Below are positions 53,382-63,590 of a stretch of DNA of 64,000 nt, one piece after another. Numbering within the stretch: the first letter of the stretch is position 1; every line of letters begins with the position of its first letter. The notes under the pieces are model-generated. The model made no database searches. It was not told where the DNA came from and saw only the letters and a program-made list of their open reading frames with translations. Source of the stretch: Defluviibacillus sp043739385 (lineage in GTDB: Bacteria; Pseudomonadota; Gammaproteobacteria; Burkholderiales; Burkholderiaceae_C); assembly GCA_043739385.1 (NCBI GenBank), contig JAYUED010000027.1, forward strand, positions 62,001-126,000, written 5' to 3'. The translations under genes and the position numbers were made by a program.

Positions 53382-53905
53382 GGCCAGCACAACGCAGGGT
53401 TAGTGGTACTGGCTGTACCTGTGCAATCTTTGGTGCCAGTGCTGGTGATCCTTAATATGTTGGCTGCAGGATCAGCACGCACAGGAGCCGCATTCACGCG
53501 CACGCATTCCGCTATCGACAGCGTCACCCCTGCTGTCGCTGTTGGACAGGTATCTGCCCAAAGTGTGTAGGCGGCGGCGGCCGGGCTTCCATCACCAGAA
53601 TAGGTTTTAAAAGGAACAGATGTAGCCGTAGCACCGCCACAGGCCGTTGATGGCGAAGGCGCTGCAGCCGTTGCTGCTGCTGTCCCATCAGTCGCCGTAG
53701 AGAATCCCAAGTAACAGTTACGCTGTGTCATGTAGCGCTCTTGTTGCTGCAGCAACTCTGCCAAGGCCGTTCGCGCTTGCGCGCGCCGACCCTTCAGTAC
53801 TGAATCCTGGTAGGAGGGGTAGGCAATTGCACCCAGTATGCCCACTACGGCTACAACCACCATGAGTTCAATCAGCGTAAAGCCTTGTGAGATGCGTTGT
53901 TTCAT
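53378..53905 (-). CDS. pilE: Type IV minor pilin PilE
   Basis: 175-aa prepilin with a short leader (MKQRISQG), cleavage before F9 and E13 as mature Glu5 (GFTLIELMVVVAVVGILGAIAYPSY). Cysteines at about 58, 83 and 170 could form the usual disulfide. In this operon position it corresponds to the minor pilin PilE of the pilVWXY1E set, not necessarily to the major pilin. It begins 1 bp from the pilY1 stop. Confidence 0.88.
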   Translation of the reverse strand: MKQRISQGFTLIELMVVVAVVGILGAIAYPSYQDSVLKGRRAQARTALAELLQQQERYMTQRNCYLGFSTATDGTAAATAAAPSPSTACGGATATSVPFKTYSGDGSPAAAAYTLWADTCPTATAGVTLSIAECVRVNAAPVRADPAANILRITSTGTKDCTGTASTTNPALCWP

Positions 53906-56900
53906 TAGGGAGCCTTCTTTAAGTCTTGATAGTTGTTAATTTGCCGCCAGCTCAGGCGACCTGTGACGAGTGCTGTTGGTGGTGGGGTTGTTGCGTTTAA
54001 TCCGCTAGAACCGCTGGTGATGAGAGTAGTGGGTATATATTTAATACGACGTCCTGTGCTGTCACTGGGCACCGGGGGCGTTACGGCAGAGGTACCACTG
54101 CCTAAAAATACACTGCCAATCAAACCTACGGCAGACAATGTTCTTGCGCCATTACCGGTATCAATATTAACGTTATACACGTAGCCAGTGCCACCCCCAG
54201 CTGAGCAATTGGCCGCTGAATTCGTTGCTGTAGGGATTAAGCTTGGAAAATATAAATTACTTCCTCCGTCTGAAACAATTGCGCTGATATCACGTTCACC
54301 ATTACTGTAAAAATCAAGATACCAACCGGAGCGCTGCGTGAGATCGCCATTGCTGCTCGCGCGTCCCCATACAAACGAAGGTACCGAAATTGTTGTTGCA
54401 GTTGATGTGGCAGCCATCAGTCTTCCTCTTCCAGAAATAATACTTTTTCCAGCTGGACTGTTGTCTGATTTTGTAGACGCATTATCGTAAATTACATAAA
54501 AAGAATTTGGAGGCGGTGATGTTGTATCCGATGCTTCCAAGTATTTCCCTGTACCAAAAGCGATGTAATTGGTATCAAGTCCACCCGATGTGGGGGCGGC
54601 AATAACAATAGGAGATACAGTAATTGGTTGCACTGCGCCAGCAGCTGTTTGGGCAATATACAGTGGATAAGGCATTGGACTTGAACTGGTTCCTTTGTTG
54701 TATGCCGATAATTTATTGATTGTCCACTCGGTAGAGCCATGCAGGCTGAAATCAAGTTTCCAAAGATTACCATGTAAATCGCCTAAGTAGGCTTGCTTCA
54801 TTTCGTGAGGAGAGCCCACGACTACGCCAAAATTAATTAAACCCGTAGCATTGTTAGCGGTTAAGGTGCTGTCCATGGGCAGTGATATTTTGTAGTAATT
54901 TGGATTACCGCCTGTTGATACCCATGACGCACCTGGAGCTTTATCGAGCGCGAGTAAAAATAAAGCTGGATTTCCAGTAGTACTATATACACCAGCGCTA
55001 TCTGGCACGTAATTGTTGACCCCACTGGCGACTACGGCAAACCAACGGTAAGTTGCTGGAATAGTAGCTGGTGCGCTGGTTTTAATTTTCCAGATGCCAG
55101 GTGTACCCACCACAAAACCCATGTCGGCATCATCATTTCTTGTAAATTCCCACATGGCATTGGAAGCTGAAAATCCACTGGGATTGGTCACATCCAGTGC
55201 AAATACGCCAGAACCACCGCCACCAGTTCCAGATACCAAGACTGTTTTCCAGTCGGACGCCGAGCCCGATGAGCCTACTTGGGCTTCTCCCACAGCTGGG
55301 GTTGAATCGACATAACTCTGGTGTTGGTTGAGGTAGGAGGGATCAGTCAATGCAGCCAATTTTGGGCCCATCCAGCTGGGTATATAGCCAAACAGCTCGT
55401 CGCCTGTGGTGGCGTTGAATGCGTGCAACATACCATCGTTGGCACCCGCAAATACGGCGGGCGTACGTCCTTTGTTGGCAGTGTAAAAGCTGGCGTAGTT
55501 GCTGCTATTTGCCAAAACAGTCGTAGGGTCACCAGAGTAAACAACACCTGAATTGATAATGTCACCTAGTAATTTTGTCCGAGGGCGGAAGGGTTTTGCA
55601 GCGACTGGATTGGCTTGCGTGCTGCCTTCTTTGGATTGGTCGCCGCGAAGGTAATTGAGGCGATCTTGCCCTAGCGTATCCGCCGTTGACTGGGGGGTAA
55701 GCTGACCCAAGTTTGTCTGCAAACTCGATTCAATCGCGCTCCACGTGAATGCAGTGGCAACAGGGTTGGCTGTAGCTCCTACCTTACCGACTACAACATT
55801 ACGCGATGTGGCGAGTGTGGTGCGTAACGATAACTTATTCACCGCCGACCACAATGAGGTTGGGCTGAGTGCGACAGGGTTCGATGTGATGGATGTAGCT
55901 ACTACATCGCCACTCCAATCTGTAGAGTCCAATGAGCCTTGGTAGATTGCATTGTTGGCCGATGCAAAATTTTTGTTTGCCACTGCACTTTTAGCGATAT
56001 TTTTTGAAGCTGTCGCAGATTTTGCAAAAATGCTGTTGAATGCATTTAAAACACCACGCGCATTACTTTGTAAGTAATAGCTGCTTGCTTCCCCAAGTCT
56101 TACAGGATCTTGCCATACATTGTTGTTATTGGTCCCATCGCTTTGTTGGAATGGATTTCCTTTTATATTCGAAGGATTACCGCTAATATTTGATGGATCA
56201 GATTCAAAACCACCATACTTTGCTGCTGTAAAGAATTGATTGCTGAATTGCCTATAGCTAGTATTATTTGAACTGGCAAGTTCATTTACGTCAAATAAAA
56301 AAGATTTAATCCTAAGTCCTGGTCTCTTCTGGGTAGGGCCGGATCCTGCCGTCCAATCATTGCCACGAATATCATGGGTATGCGCCCAGTAAGCAGTTCC
56401 GTAAATTTGACGTCTTTTTGTGTCGTCAACGAAAGAATTATTGGCTGGATTTGGATTTCCAGTAACTTGGGTTGTACCACTTCCATCAATATAGTTTGTG
56501 GCTGAATTTTTTTCAAAATTTTGAACGATTCTGGTCCAGCTTAATAAGTCTGGAATATTATTACTTGTATCGGGTGTAGGTAGTCGTGTACTGTCATGGG
56601 TATTGACATCACCAACTACAATAATATTAGAACGAAGGCATGCGTAGTTGCTTGAAGTGGGTGTACGGCCAGAGCTAAAGGGATCCGACCATGTGGTTGC
56701 GACTGGGAAGCCGTCATACATATCGGATGTTATATTACTGACTGCGAGCGTGCTAGGCTGTAAGCCTTGTAGGTAACGTATGACTTCATAATATAATTCA
56801 CTGACGGGATCATATTGTTTATATCGCCCTAATACTGGACCTGTTCGTCCAAATTTATTCAGATAATTAATAACACCACTAGTTTTTGGTGTTTGAGTTG

Positions 56901-58356
56901 TATCATTGTCAGGATTCGCTAAAAATACACCTGTACTGGTGTCCCATTCTGCATTTGGATTTCCTGTTGCAGGGGTATTTTCAACACCATTAATATCAAA
57001 GGTTTTTAATCCTACATATTTCATGGGTGCGCGTAAAACACCGCCATAGCGTCCATTATTCCAACTTGCTGTTTGATCCATTAAATAACCAAAGGCTGTT
57101 AATCGCAATTGATCGCTGTATTTTTGAATCGTACCTGTTGGTTTGTAATTGCCATTCGGGTACCGGGTACACAGGCCGTAATCACGGACATCTTGCAGCG
57201 TATTGGCCGCTGAGTCGCACACTTTGACGCGTGCAAAGAAATAACCATCGCTGTTCAGCTGCCCTGCAGCGGGTGCTGACTGGGGTGCCCAGCTGCCTGT
57301 GTAGGGAACGGTATAGCATTGTTTTCCTACACCTGGTGCCGGGTCAAGGATGCCGCCATAGGCGCCACCACCACCGGTCCAGACGCAATCAATACCATTT
57401 GAAGCTGGCAACACGGTCCATCTGTTACCAACACCAAACCACACTTCTTTGACACCCGAAAATGTATAGAGACCTCCCTCGTAACCCAGTAAGGCAGCAT
57501 TTGTGGGCAATGAGTTACTTGTAATAACTTGTGGCCCTTTTTGAATCTGTGGGGGTGCACCACCTAATGTGTAAGTGCTAGTGCTGCCACAGCTACCTCC
57601 ACGGTTGGTACCGAAGTAAATTTGATTCAAGGTGTTGGCAACCCATACATCGCTGCCAGCAGCTTGTGTGACCATTTGCTGTGGAATTGCGCCCCAGTAA
57701 GTGCCTAAGCCTCCCCCGTCTTTGAGCAGCTGTTTTGCCGGAAAGCTACCGGTGTTCCACATGCAAACTGGGTTGCCATTGGGTATCATGGCCCGTTGAA
57801 GTAATGTCAATGTAGGGGTGTCGATAGAGCGGTCGCCACCTGAAAGTGCAAGCCGCAGCATATCAATGGCTGAATTAGAGGCCCAATTTAGAAAGTTACC
57901 GCTGAATGCGTCGCTGCATTTCCTGCTGGTCGCTGCACCACTGCGGTCAAAGCGTTTGTAGTCCGCTGTCGTCAACCCTGTCGCTGGTGTTTCTGTGGGC
58001 GTGTTGTTGTAGCTGTAGCAACTTTCGGCATCGTAATAGCCTAAGTATTCATTGCTATTCGCATAGGTAGCGTCGGTGCCCGCTCCTGGTTGATCGAGAT
58101 ACTGTGCACCAACAGTAGGATACTCAACAGAAAGGGCCAGAGAGAGCGTGGGTTTATCACCCGCCGAACTGGCGTAAAGCGGCGTGGTTGGTAGCGCAAC
58201 CGGTGGAATAGCTGGTGCAGCGGTTTGGCTCCGTACGATGAAAGTCAAAGCTGTAGCCAGAATAAGCACTGACAGGGATACCCAAAGTGGCCGATTGACT
58301 GCAAATGTTGCTTTCAATGCACTCATGCGCGAATGTTGCAAGGGTGGAGTTTGCAT
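53905..58356 (-). CDS. pilY1: Type IV pilus tip adhesin/biogenesis factor PilY1
   Basis: 1483-aa protein at the pilus tip. The N-terminal membrane anchor or signal (about 22-45) is followed by a conserved FSGNFLNWASNSAIDMLRLAL segment (split by spacing), a variable middle (about 200-850) and the C-terminal beta-propeller (about 920-1400) with GANDGMLHAFNATTGDELFGY. A short NISGNPSNIKGNP repeat is in the middle. The middle is more AT-rich than its neighbours. It is longer than Pseudomonas PilY1 (about 1160). The operon is pilV-pilW-pilX-pilY1-pilE-fimT. Confidence 0.92.
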   Translation of the reverse strand: MQTPPLQHSRMSALKATFAVNRPLWVSLSVLILATALTFIVRSQTAAPAIPPVALPTTPLYASSAGDKPTLSLALSVEYPTVGAQYLDQPGAGTDATYANSNEYLGYYDAESCYSYNNTPTETPATGLTTADYKRFDRSGAATSRKCSDAFSGNFLNWASNSAIDMLRLALSGGDRSIDTPTLTLLQRAMIPNGNPVCMWNTGSFPAKQLLKDGGGLGTYWGAIPQQMVTQAAGSDVWVANTLNQIYFGTNRGGSCGSTSTYTLGGAPPQIQKGPQVITSNSLPTNAALLGYEGGLYTFSGVKEVWFGVGNRWTVLPASNGIDCVWTGGGGAYGGILDPAPGVGKQCYTVPYTGSWAPQSAPAAGQLNSDGYFFARVKVCDSAANTLQDVRDYGLCTRYPNGNYKPTGTIQKYSDQLRLTAFGYLMDQTASWNNGRYGGVLRAPMKYVGLKTFDINGVENTPATGNPNAEWDTSTGVFLANPDNDTTQTPKTSGVINYLNKFGRTGPVLGRYKQYDPVSELYYEVIRYLQGLQPSTLAVSNITSDMYDGFPVATTWSDPFSSGRTPTSSNYACLRSNIIVVGDVNTHDSTRLPTPDTSNNIPDLLSWTRIVQNFEKNSATNYIDGSGTTQVTGNPNPANNSFVDDTKRRQIYGTAYWAHTHDIRGNDWTAGSGPTQKRPGLRIKSFLFDVNELASSNNTSYRQFSNQFFTAAKYGGFESDPSNISGNPSNIKGNPFQQSDGTNNNNVWQDPVRLGEASSYYLQSNARGVLNAFNSIFAKSATASKNIAKSAVANKNFASANNAIYQGSLDSTDWSGDVVATSITSNPVALSPTSLWSAVNKLSLRTTLATSRNVVVGKVGATANPVATAFTWSAIESSLQTNLGQLTPQSTADTLGQDRLNYLRGDQSKEGSTQANPVAAKPFRPRTKLLGDIINSGVVYSGDPTTVLANSSNYASFYTANKGRTPAVFAGANDGMLHAFNATTGDELFGYIPSWMGPKLAALTDPSYLNQHQSYVDSTPAVGEAQVGSSGSASDWKTVLVSGTGGGGSGVFALDVTNPSGFSASNAMWEFTRNDDADMGFVVGTPGIWKIKTSAPATIPATYRWFAVVASGVNNYVPDSAGVYSTTGNPALFLLALDKAPGASWVSTGGNPNYYKISLPMDSTLTANNATGLINFGVVVGSPHEMKQAYLGDLHGNLWKLDFSLHGSTEWTINKLSAYNKGTSSSPMPYPLYIAQTAAGAVQPITVSPIVIAAPTSGGLDTNYIAFGTGKYLEASDTTSPPPNSFYVIYDNASTKSDNSPAGKSIISGRGRLMAATSTATTISVPSFVWGRASSNGDLTQRSGWYLDFYSNGERDISAIVSDGGSNLYFPSLIPTATNSAANCSAGGGTGYVYNVNIDTGNGARTLSAVGLIGSVFLGSGTSAVTPPVPSDSTGRRIKYIPTTLITSGSSGLNATTPPPTALVTGRLSWRQINNYQDLKKAP

Positions 58357-58371
58357 AGTGGGATGGATACC

Positions 58372-58995
58372 TTAGTCTCTGTAAATCATTTGTAAAACAG
58401 CTTGAATTTCTGTCTTTGGGCCGAAACCCATGGCTGTCACGCGATACACAAAAGCGGGCTCAGGGTCGCTCCGGTTCCGGTAGCCTGGGTCGGGAATGGG
58501 CTCAACGATGTAGCGCGGTGCTTGCGCGGGTTGCACGCCTAATCCACCTGCCGTGAAGCTGCGGTTTGTAGCGCTGCCGTAGGCCGCTGTTGGGGCTGAG
58601 CTACCGGTCGCAGCGAAATCCACCGTCAGCCACGCAGGTTTTCCGGTAGAGACGAGGCTGCAAAGACCAGCATTTACACCTGTGCCGCAGCCGTCTGCAA
58701 ACGCCTGCAAATTGGCGGTCGGTGTGAATGTTGCTCGTCGGTTGGACACAACCACGGGACCATAGATATCGTACTCGGCATCAACCAAGGCGGCTTCTGC
58801 AGATTGCCAAGCGACTTGTTGATCGCGGTCATTTCGAGCACCCCGCTCGCTCATGGTTGAGATCTGCATGCCTGCTACACCCAGCAGTGAGACGATGATG
58901 AGAATCATCATCACAATAATCAAAGAAACTCCTTGCTGTGGATGTATTTGATGTTTTTGATGCTTCTTCACGCGTGAAAACCCATAAGTTGTCAT
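58372..58995 (-). CDS. pilX: Type IV minor pilin PilX
   Basis: 207-aa minor pilin. The leader of about 22 residues ends in QQG, then VSLIIVMMILIIVSLLGVAGM. The usual Glu at mature position 5 is replaced by Ile, which is common in PilX/GspK-type pilins. The PilX_N-like region and the PilX C-terminal part with an AEAALVDAEYDIYG segment are visible. It is flanked by pilW and pilY1. Confidence 0.87.
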   Translation of the reverse strand: MTTYGFSRVKKHQKHQIHPQQGVSLIIVMMILIIVSLLGVAGMQISTMSERGARNDRDQQVAWQSAEAALVDAEYDIYGPVVVSNRRATFTPTANLQAFADGCGTGVNAGLCSLVSTGKPAWLTVDFAATGSSAPTAAYGSATNRSFTAGGLGVQPAQAPRYIVEPIPDPGYRNRSDPEPAFVYRVTAMGFGPKTEIQAVLQMIYRD

Positions 58996-58998
58996 CTC

Positions 58999-60042
58999 TT
59001 AAAGCCCTTGGTAGTTGCGCAGGTGAACGGTGAACGTCACTGCCTGCCGCATACGGCCATCCGCAGCCTGATTGACGGCCGTGCCGACATCATTGGCGGA
59101 GGACAACGCTGAACCCGCCGTACCGTTTGAGGCGTTTGCAGCCATTCCGAAGGGGTATATCCACTGGTTGGCGGTATCTTGAGCTGAGCCTACAGAGCCG
59201 CGCACCACCATGCCGATGCGCAGGCTTCGTACGCGCCGCCAGTTTGCGTTGGTATCGATTAGGTTTTGGGCTGCACTGCCACTAGTGACTGTCATTTGGT
59301 CGGCACGCAAAAATTGAGCGGCTATGCCGTCGGGAGTGCCTGTTGGGGCCGTATTTGCGTTGACATGGTCAACACCGTATAAAACCTGAAAATTCTCTAC
59401 GCCCGTGATGAGCGGTTGCGCGCTGTAAACGCCTGTTTTGGGATTCACCCAAGTGCACATTAGCGAGGGCTCACCACTTATGCCCACGACTACATGAAAA
59501 ATGCTAACCATTCGATCATCACGGTTGATGGGAATCCCGCCGGATGGAGGTGGGTTGCCTGCACAGTCAATCATGGTGCCGTCGGACAGGCCAGAGCCTG
59601 GAAAAGTCTCACCCGTTTGATAGCGTAAAACTAAGACATCGCTGCCATATCCTAGGACGCTTGCTGTTCGGGCCGTTGAGGTGTTCAGAGGATCTGTGGT
59701 GTCTGCGAGGGCGTTATTGAAGCCAAAGATATTGGGGTACGGGTTGCTGGGTTCGCTGATATTGTTAGTTGAGCGCGTAGTAGCTGCATAGCGCACATCT
59801 TCATAGCCTGTCTGCACCCCAATGCGCTGCATTAAGTCTCTTGAAAACCGTACGTTATCGCGCAATTGTGATGCGGCATCCACAGTCGTGAAGCCTTTGC
59901 GACTCACAATCAAGGCAGACACAGCGGCCGCTGCGATGACCAGACTGATGACCATGGCCACCATTAGTTCGACTAAAGTGAACCCGCGCTGTCTAACAAC
60001 CCTACGCGATGAGGTTGTTCCTGAGGGGCTGTGTGTGTGCAT
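58999..60042 (-). CDS. pilW: Type IV minor pilin PilW
   Basis: 347-aa minor pilin with a 20-residue basic leader, cleavage at RG|FTLVELMVAMVISL and Glu5 at residue 25. The C-terminal PilW domain (about 200-330) includes GVENFQVLYGVD. The stop lies 3 bp before pilX, and its ATG overlaps the stop of pilV. Confidence 0.9.
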   Translation of the reverse strand: MHTHSPSGTTSSRRVVRQRGFTLVELMVAMVISLVIAAAAVSALIVSRKGFTTVDAASQLRDNVRFSRDLMQRIGVQTGYEDVRYAATTRSTNNISEPSNPYPNIFGFNNALADTTDPLNTSTARTASVLGYGSDVLVLRYQTGETFPGSGLSDGTMIDCAGNPPPSGGIPINRDDRMVSIFHVVVGISGEPSLMCTWVNPKTGVYSAQPLITGVENFQVLYGVDHVNANTAPTGTPDGIAAQFLRADQMTVTSGSAAQNLIDTNANWRRVRSLRIGMVVRGSVGSAQDTANQWIYPFGMAANASNGTAGSALSSANDVGTAVNQAADGRMRQAVTFTVHLRNYQGL

Positions 60043-60677
60043 CAGGTATTTCCAGGCGTTACAGGAAAAACAATCGAGGGTGTAGTGGCTCTTTCCAATG
60101 CGTTTTCATTTTTGAGAGATCTGTTTGTAGAGCCTCTTGTCCATCCGATTTTTATGACAGCCGTTTCGCCCGTGCTGCTGGAAGTACATGCCCACTGAGG
60201 CAAGCCATTGGAATCGAACGGACTGGAGTCACTGCATACGGTGACACGTGCTCCTGGCAACTCGTTGTCCACCCGCATGAGCCATTCGGTCATTTGGGCG
60301 TTTCCGGTATTTGCGGGTGTGCTACAAGCAGTTGTGTTGGCGACATTCAGGCAATAGGATGCTGTCGCAGGTGCTAATGGGCTGGTGAAGTTGCCGAAAT
60401 AAGGGTTGCTGCTTGCAAGTAATCCAACGTCTTTGTTGCCGCGCATCATTTCGGCCAACTCGCGGGCCAACGCCGCACCAGAAGACTGTAGCCGAGCCTC
60501 TCGGTTAGCTTGAAGTGCCGCAGCTTGCAAGCCCACCATGCCAAGCAGGCCAAATGACAAAATAATCACTGAGATAAGAACTTCAACCAGTGAGAAGCCC
60601 TGTTCGTGCTTCAGATACTCACGAATTTGGTGAAATTGGGTCTGATGCCGTCGTGGTTGTAAGGCTATAAAGTTCAT
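60042..60677 (-). CDS. pilV: Type IV minor pilin PilV
   Basis: 211-aa minor pilin with an unusually long leader (27 residues) before QG|FSLVEVLISVIILSFGLLG. It has the MVGLQAAALQANREARLQ segment typical of PilV and Cys pairs that may form disulfides. A nearer start could exist, but no ATG lies closer to the cleavage site. It is the first gene of the minor pilin operon. Confidence 0.88.
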   Translation of the reverse strand: MNFIALQPRRHQTQFHQIREYLKHEQGFSLVEVLISVIILSFGLLGMVGLQAAALQANREARLQSSGAALARELAEMMRGNKDVGLLASSNPYFGNFTSPLAPATASYCLNVANTTACSTPANTGNAQMTEWLMRVDNELPGARVTVCSDSSPFDSNGLPQWACTSSSTGETAVIKIGWTRGSTNRSLKNENALERATTPSIVFPVTPGNT

Positions 60678-60797
60678 AGCCCCAATAGTAAGTGTTTGTA
60701 ATAATTTTAGATACGGTGTCGTGTACCACCTGTCGTTCCGCTGCGACCGTTGGGCGGTCAGCTCCTTGATTGTGTGAATTAGTAGCTTAGCCGCTAC

Positions 60798-61244
60798 TCA
60801 CCCTACCTCGTCGACCAGAGCCCGAAATGCATCCATATCCTCAAAGTTTCGATACACGCTTGCAAAGCGTACATAGGCCACTTTGTCCAGTTTCTTGAGT
60901 TCACGCATCACCAATTCACCAATGCTGGCTGAGGCTACTTCGCGCAGACCCAAGTTGAGCAACCGTTCTTCAATCCTCTCTACAGCACCATCGACTTGCT
61001 CAGTGCTAACGGGGCGTTTGCGCAGCGCCAAGTTCATGCTGGCGAGGAGTTTGATGCGTTCGTAATCAATCCTGCGGCCATCTTTTTTGACAATAGCTGG
61101 GAAGTTCACATCGGGGCGCTCATAGGTGGTGAAGCGCTTTTCGCAACTGCCGCATTGGCGGCGGCGGCGGATGAAATCCCCTTCCTCAGCAATTCGCGTT
61201 TCAACGACTTGCGTTTCGGCGTGACTACAGAAGGGGCATTTCAT
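60798..61244 (-). CDS. nrdR: Transcriptional repressor NrdR
   Basis: 148-aa repressor of ribonucleotide reductase genes. The zinc ribbon has cysteines C3, C6, C31 and C34 (MKCPFC and CGSC). The ATP-cone domain (about 49-139) binds ATP/dATP. It lies 23 bp downstream of glyA and could share its transcript. glyA-nrdR order is common in proteobacteria. Confidence 0.95.
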   Translation of the reverse strand: MKCPFCSHAETQVVETRIAEEGDFIRRRRQCGSCEKRFTTYERPDVNFPAIVKKDGRRIDYERIKLLASMNLALRKRPVSTEQVDGAVERIEERLLNLGLREVASASIGELVMRELKKLDKVAYVRFASVYRNFEDMDAFRALVDEVG

Positions 61245-61267
61245 GGGGGCTCAATAGAGGTGCAGAT

Positions 61268-62524
<1,257 letters not shown>

Positions 62525-62551
62525 GGCAGTCCTTCAGACGGTATGCCTTGC

Positions 62552-62586
62552 AGTAAAAGCAGATCGGAGGTTGATGTCCTTTTACT
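62552..62586 (-). promoter_or_regulatory. Hairpin between the ZTP riboswitch and the glyA ribosome site
   Basis: AGTAAAAG and CTTTTACT (62579-62586 and 62552-62559) form a perfect 8-bp stem with a 19-nt loop. It could be part of the expression platform. No T-tract follows, so control at the ribosome-binding site or by alternative pairing is more likely than a classical terminator. Confidence 0.45.
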
Positions 62587-62598
62587 TTCCTACAAGGG

Positions 62599-62730
62599 CT
62601 GCCCAGGCGAACGGCTGAACACCTTGGGGCTGCTGCCCTACGGCGGTACGCTTCCCAGTGGTTGCCACACGGTTGTGTGAGTCCACGTCAGCATCTGGAA
62701 AACCTCCGATGCCTATCGCCAGTTGCGTAC
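62599..62730 (-). promoter_or_regulatory. ZTP (pfl) riboswitch upstream of glyA
   Basis: On the minus strand the leader reads GTACGCAACTGGCG (P1 5' arm plus J1/2) at 62717-62730, then ACCACTGGGAAGCGTAC (P1 3' arm GCGTAC, 62646-62651), and finally GCCGTTCGCCTGGGCAG at 62599-62615. P1 is perfect (GTACGC with GCGTAC). GGCG (62717-62720) can form the pseudoknot with CGCC (62606-62609). These are the hallmarks of the pfl motif, which senses ZTP/ZMP in folate-dependent one-carbon metabolism. glyA control is consistent. Confidence 0.85.
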
Positions 62731-62759
62731 ATCGTTAGTGTAGCTGACCGTCCAGGTTA

Positions 62760-63590
62760 TCACTCCACCGAGGTGTTTAGGGCTGCTACTTTTTCGACCA
62801 ACAGCTCAGTGGGTTTTGGAACGATTTGTTTGACAGTAGTGACAGGCGCTACAGCAATCGGGTTGCTGGTAGGTACCAAGCGGCCTGCAATGACCTGCTG
62901 CAAGCGCTGATTCTCTTGCAGCACTTTAATGGCGTAGCCGCCGTCATCACCACTGCTGGCGCCAACGTACTGTTTTAAACCACCTTCGAGCGATCCCGCT
63001 CTGGCGATGCAGTCTTGCAACACCTTTACGCCGACACGTAGATTAGCAACTGGGTCAAACGCTGCGAGCTTGCCGCCAAAGCTTTCGTATTTGTCGGTAT
63101 GAACCGATGTCATTACCTGCATCAAGCCTTGTGCGCCAACTGGGCTTTGGGCAAAGGGGTTGAATCCGGATTCAATTGCCATTACAGCCAAGATCAGTGT
63201 GGGCTCTAGGCGTGCATGTTTACTCACTTCAAAAGCTTCTGCAACCAGTGCGCTCACCGGCTCTGGAGCGACGCGGTATTTTTTACTCAACCAGAAGGCG
63301 AGAGTCGCTTGTGATTTAGGCAAGTTATTGGGGTTGGTTGCGGTAGCGCGGTCAGTGGCATCAACCTCGATTTCCATTCCCACAGCCTCTGCTTGACGTG
63401 CTTGCAGCCATTCCATCAGCTGCATTTCTCCGGTTTGACGCAATTCAGGTTGGGCCAACAGGCCAAGCACGGTGAAAACCACCGCCAAGCCCAAAAGGGC
63501 AAACCCATTATGGGTTAAGTTAAAAACACCTTTGGTGACGAAAGACGCAGTGTCTTTGGCACGCTGGGTGAGCTTGTTGAAAGCTGTCAT
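62760..63590 (-). CDS. Membrane-anchored lytic transglycosylase (SLT domain)
   Basis: 276-aa protein with an N-terminal membrane helix (about 27-46), a spacer, and a goose-type lysozyme/SLT domain (about 125-235). E140 in AIESGFNPFAQSPVGAQGLMQVM (split at the helix turn) is the catalytic residue, with the QYVGAS-GDDGGYA motif later. It cleaves peptidoglycan glycan strands. It is shorter than Slt70 and resembles MltC/EmtA-type or housekeeping family 1 enzymes. GAGGAA precedes the start. It stands 235 bp upstream of glyA. Confidence 0.88.
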   Translation of the reverse strand: MTAFNKLTQRAKDTASFVTKGVFNLTHNGFALLGLAVVFTVLGLLAQPELRQTGEMQLMEWLQARQAEAVGMEIEVDATDRATATNPNNLPKSQATLAFWLSKKYRVAPEPVSALVAEAFEVSKHARLEPTLILAVMAIESGFNPFAQSPVGAQGLMQVMTSVHTDKYESFGGKLAAFDPVANLRVGVKVLQDCIARAGSLEGGLKQYVGASSGDDGGYAIKVLQENQRLQQVIAGRLVPTSNPIAVAPVTTVKQIVPKPTELLVEKVAALNTSVE

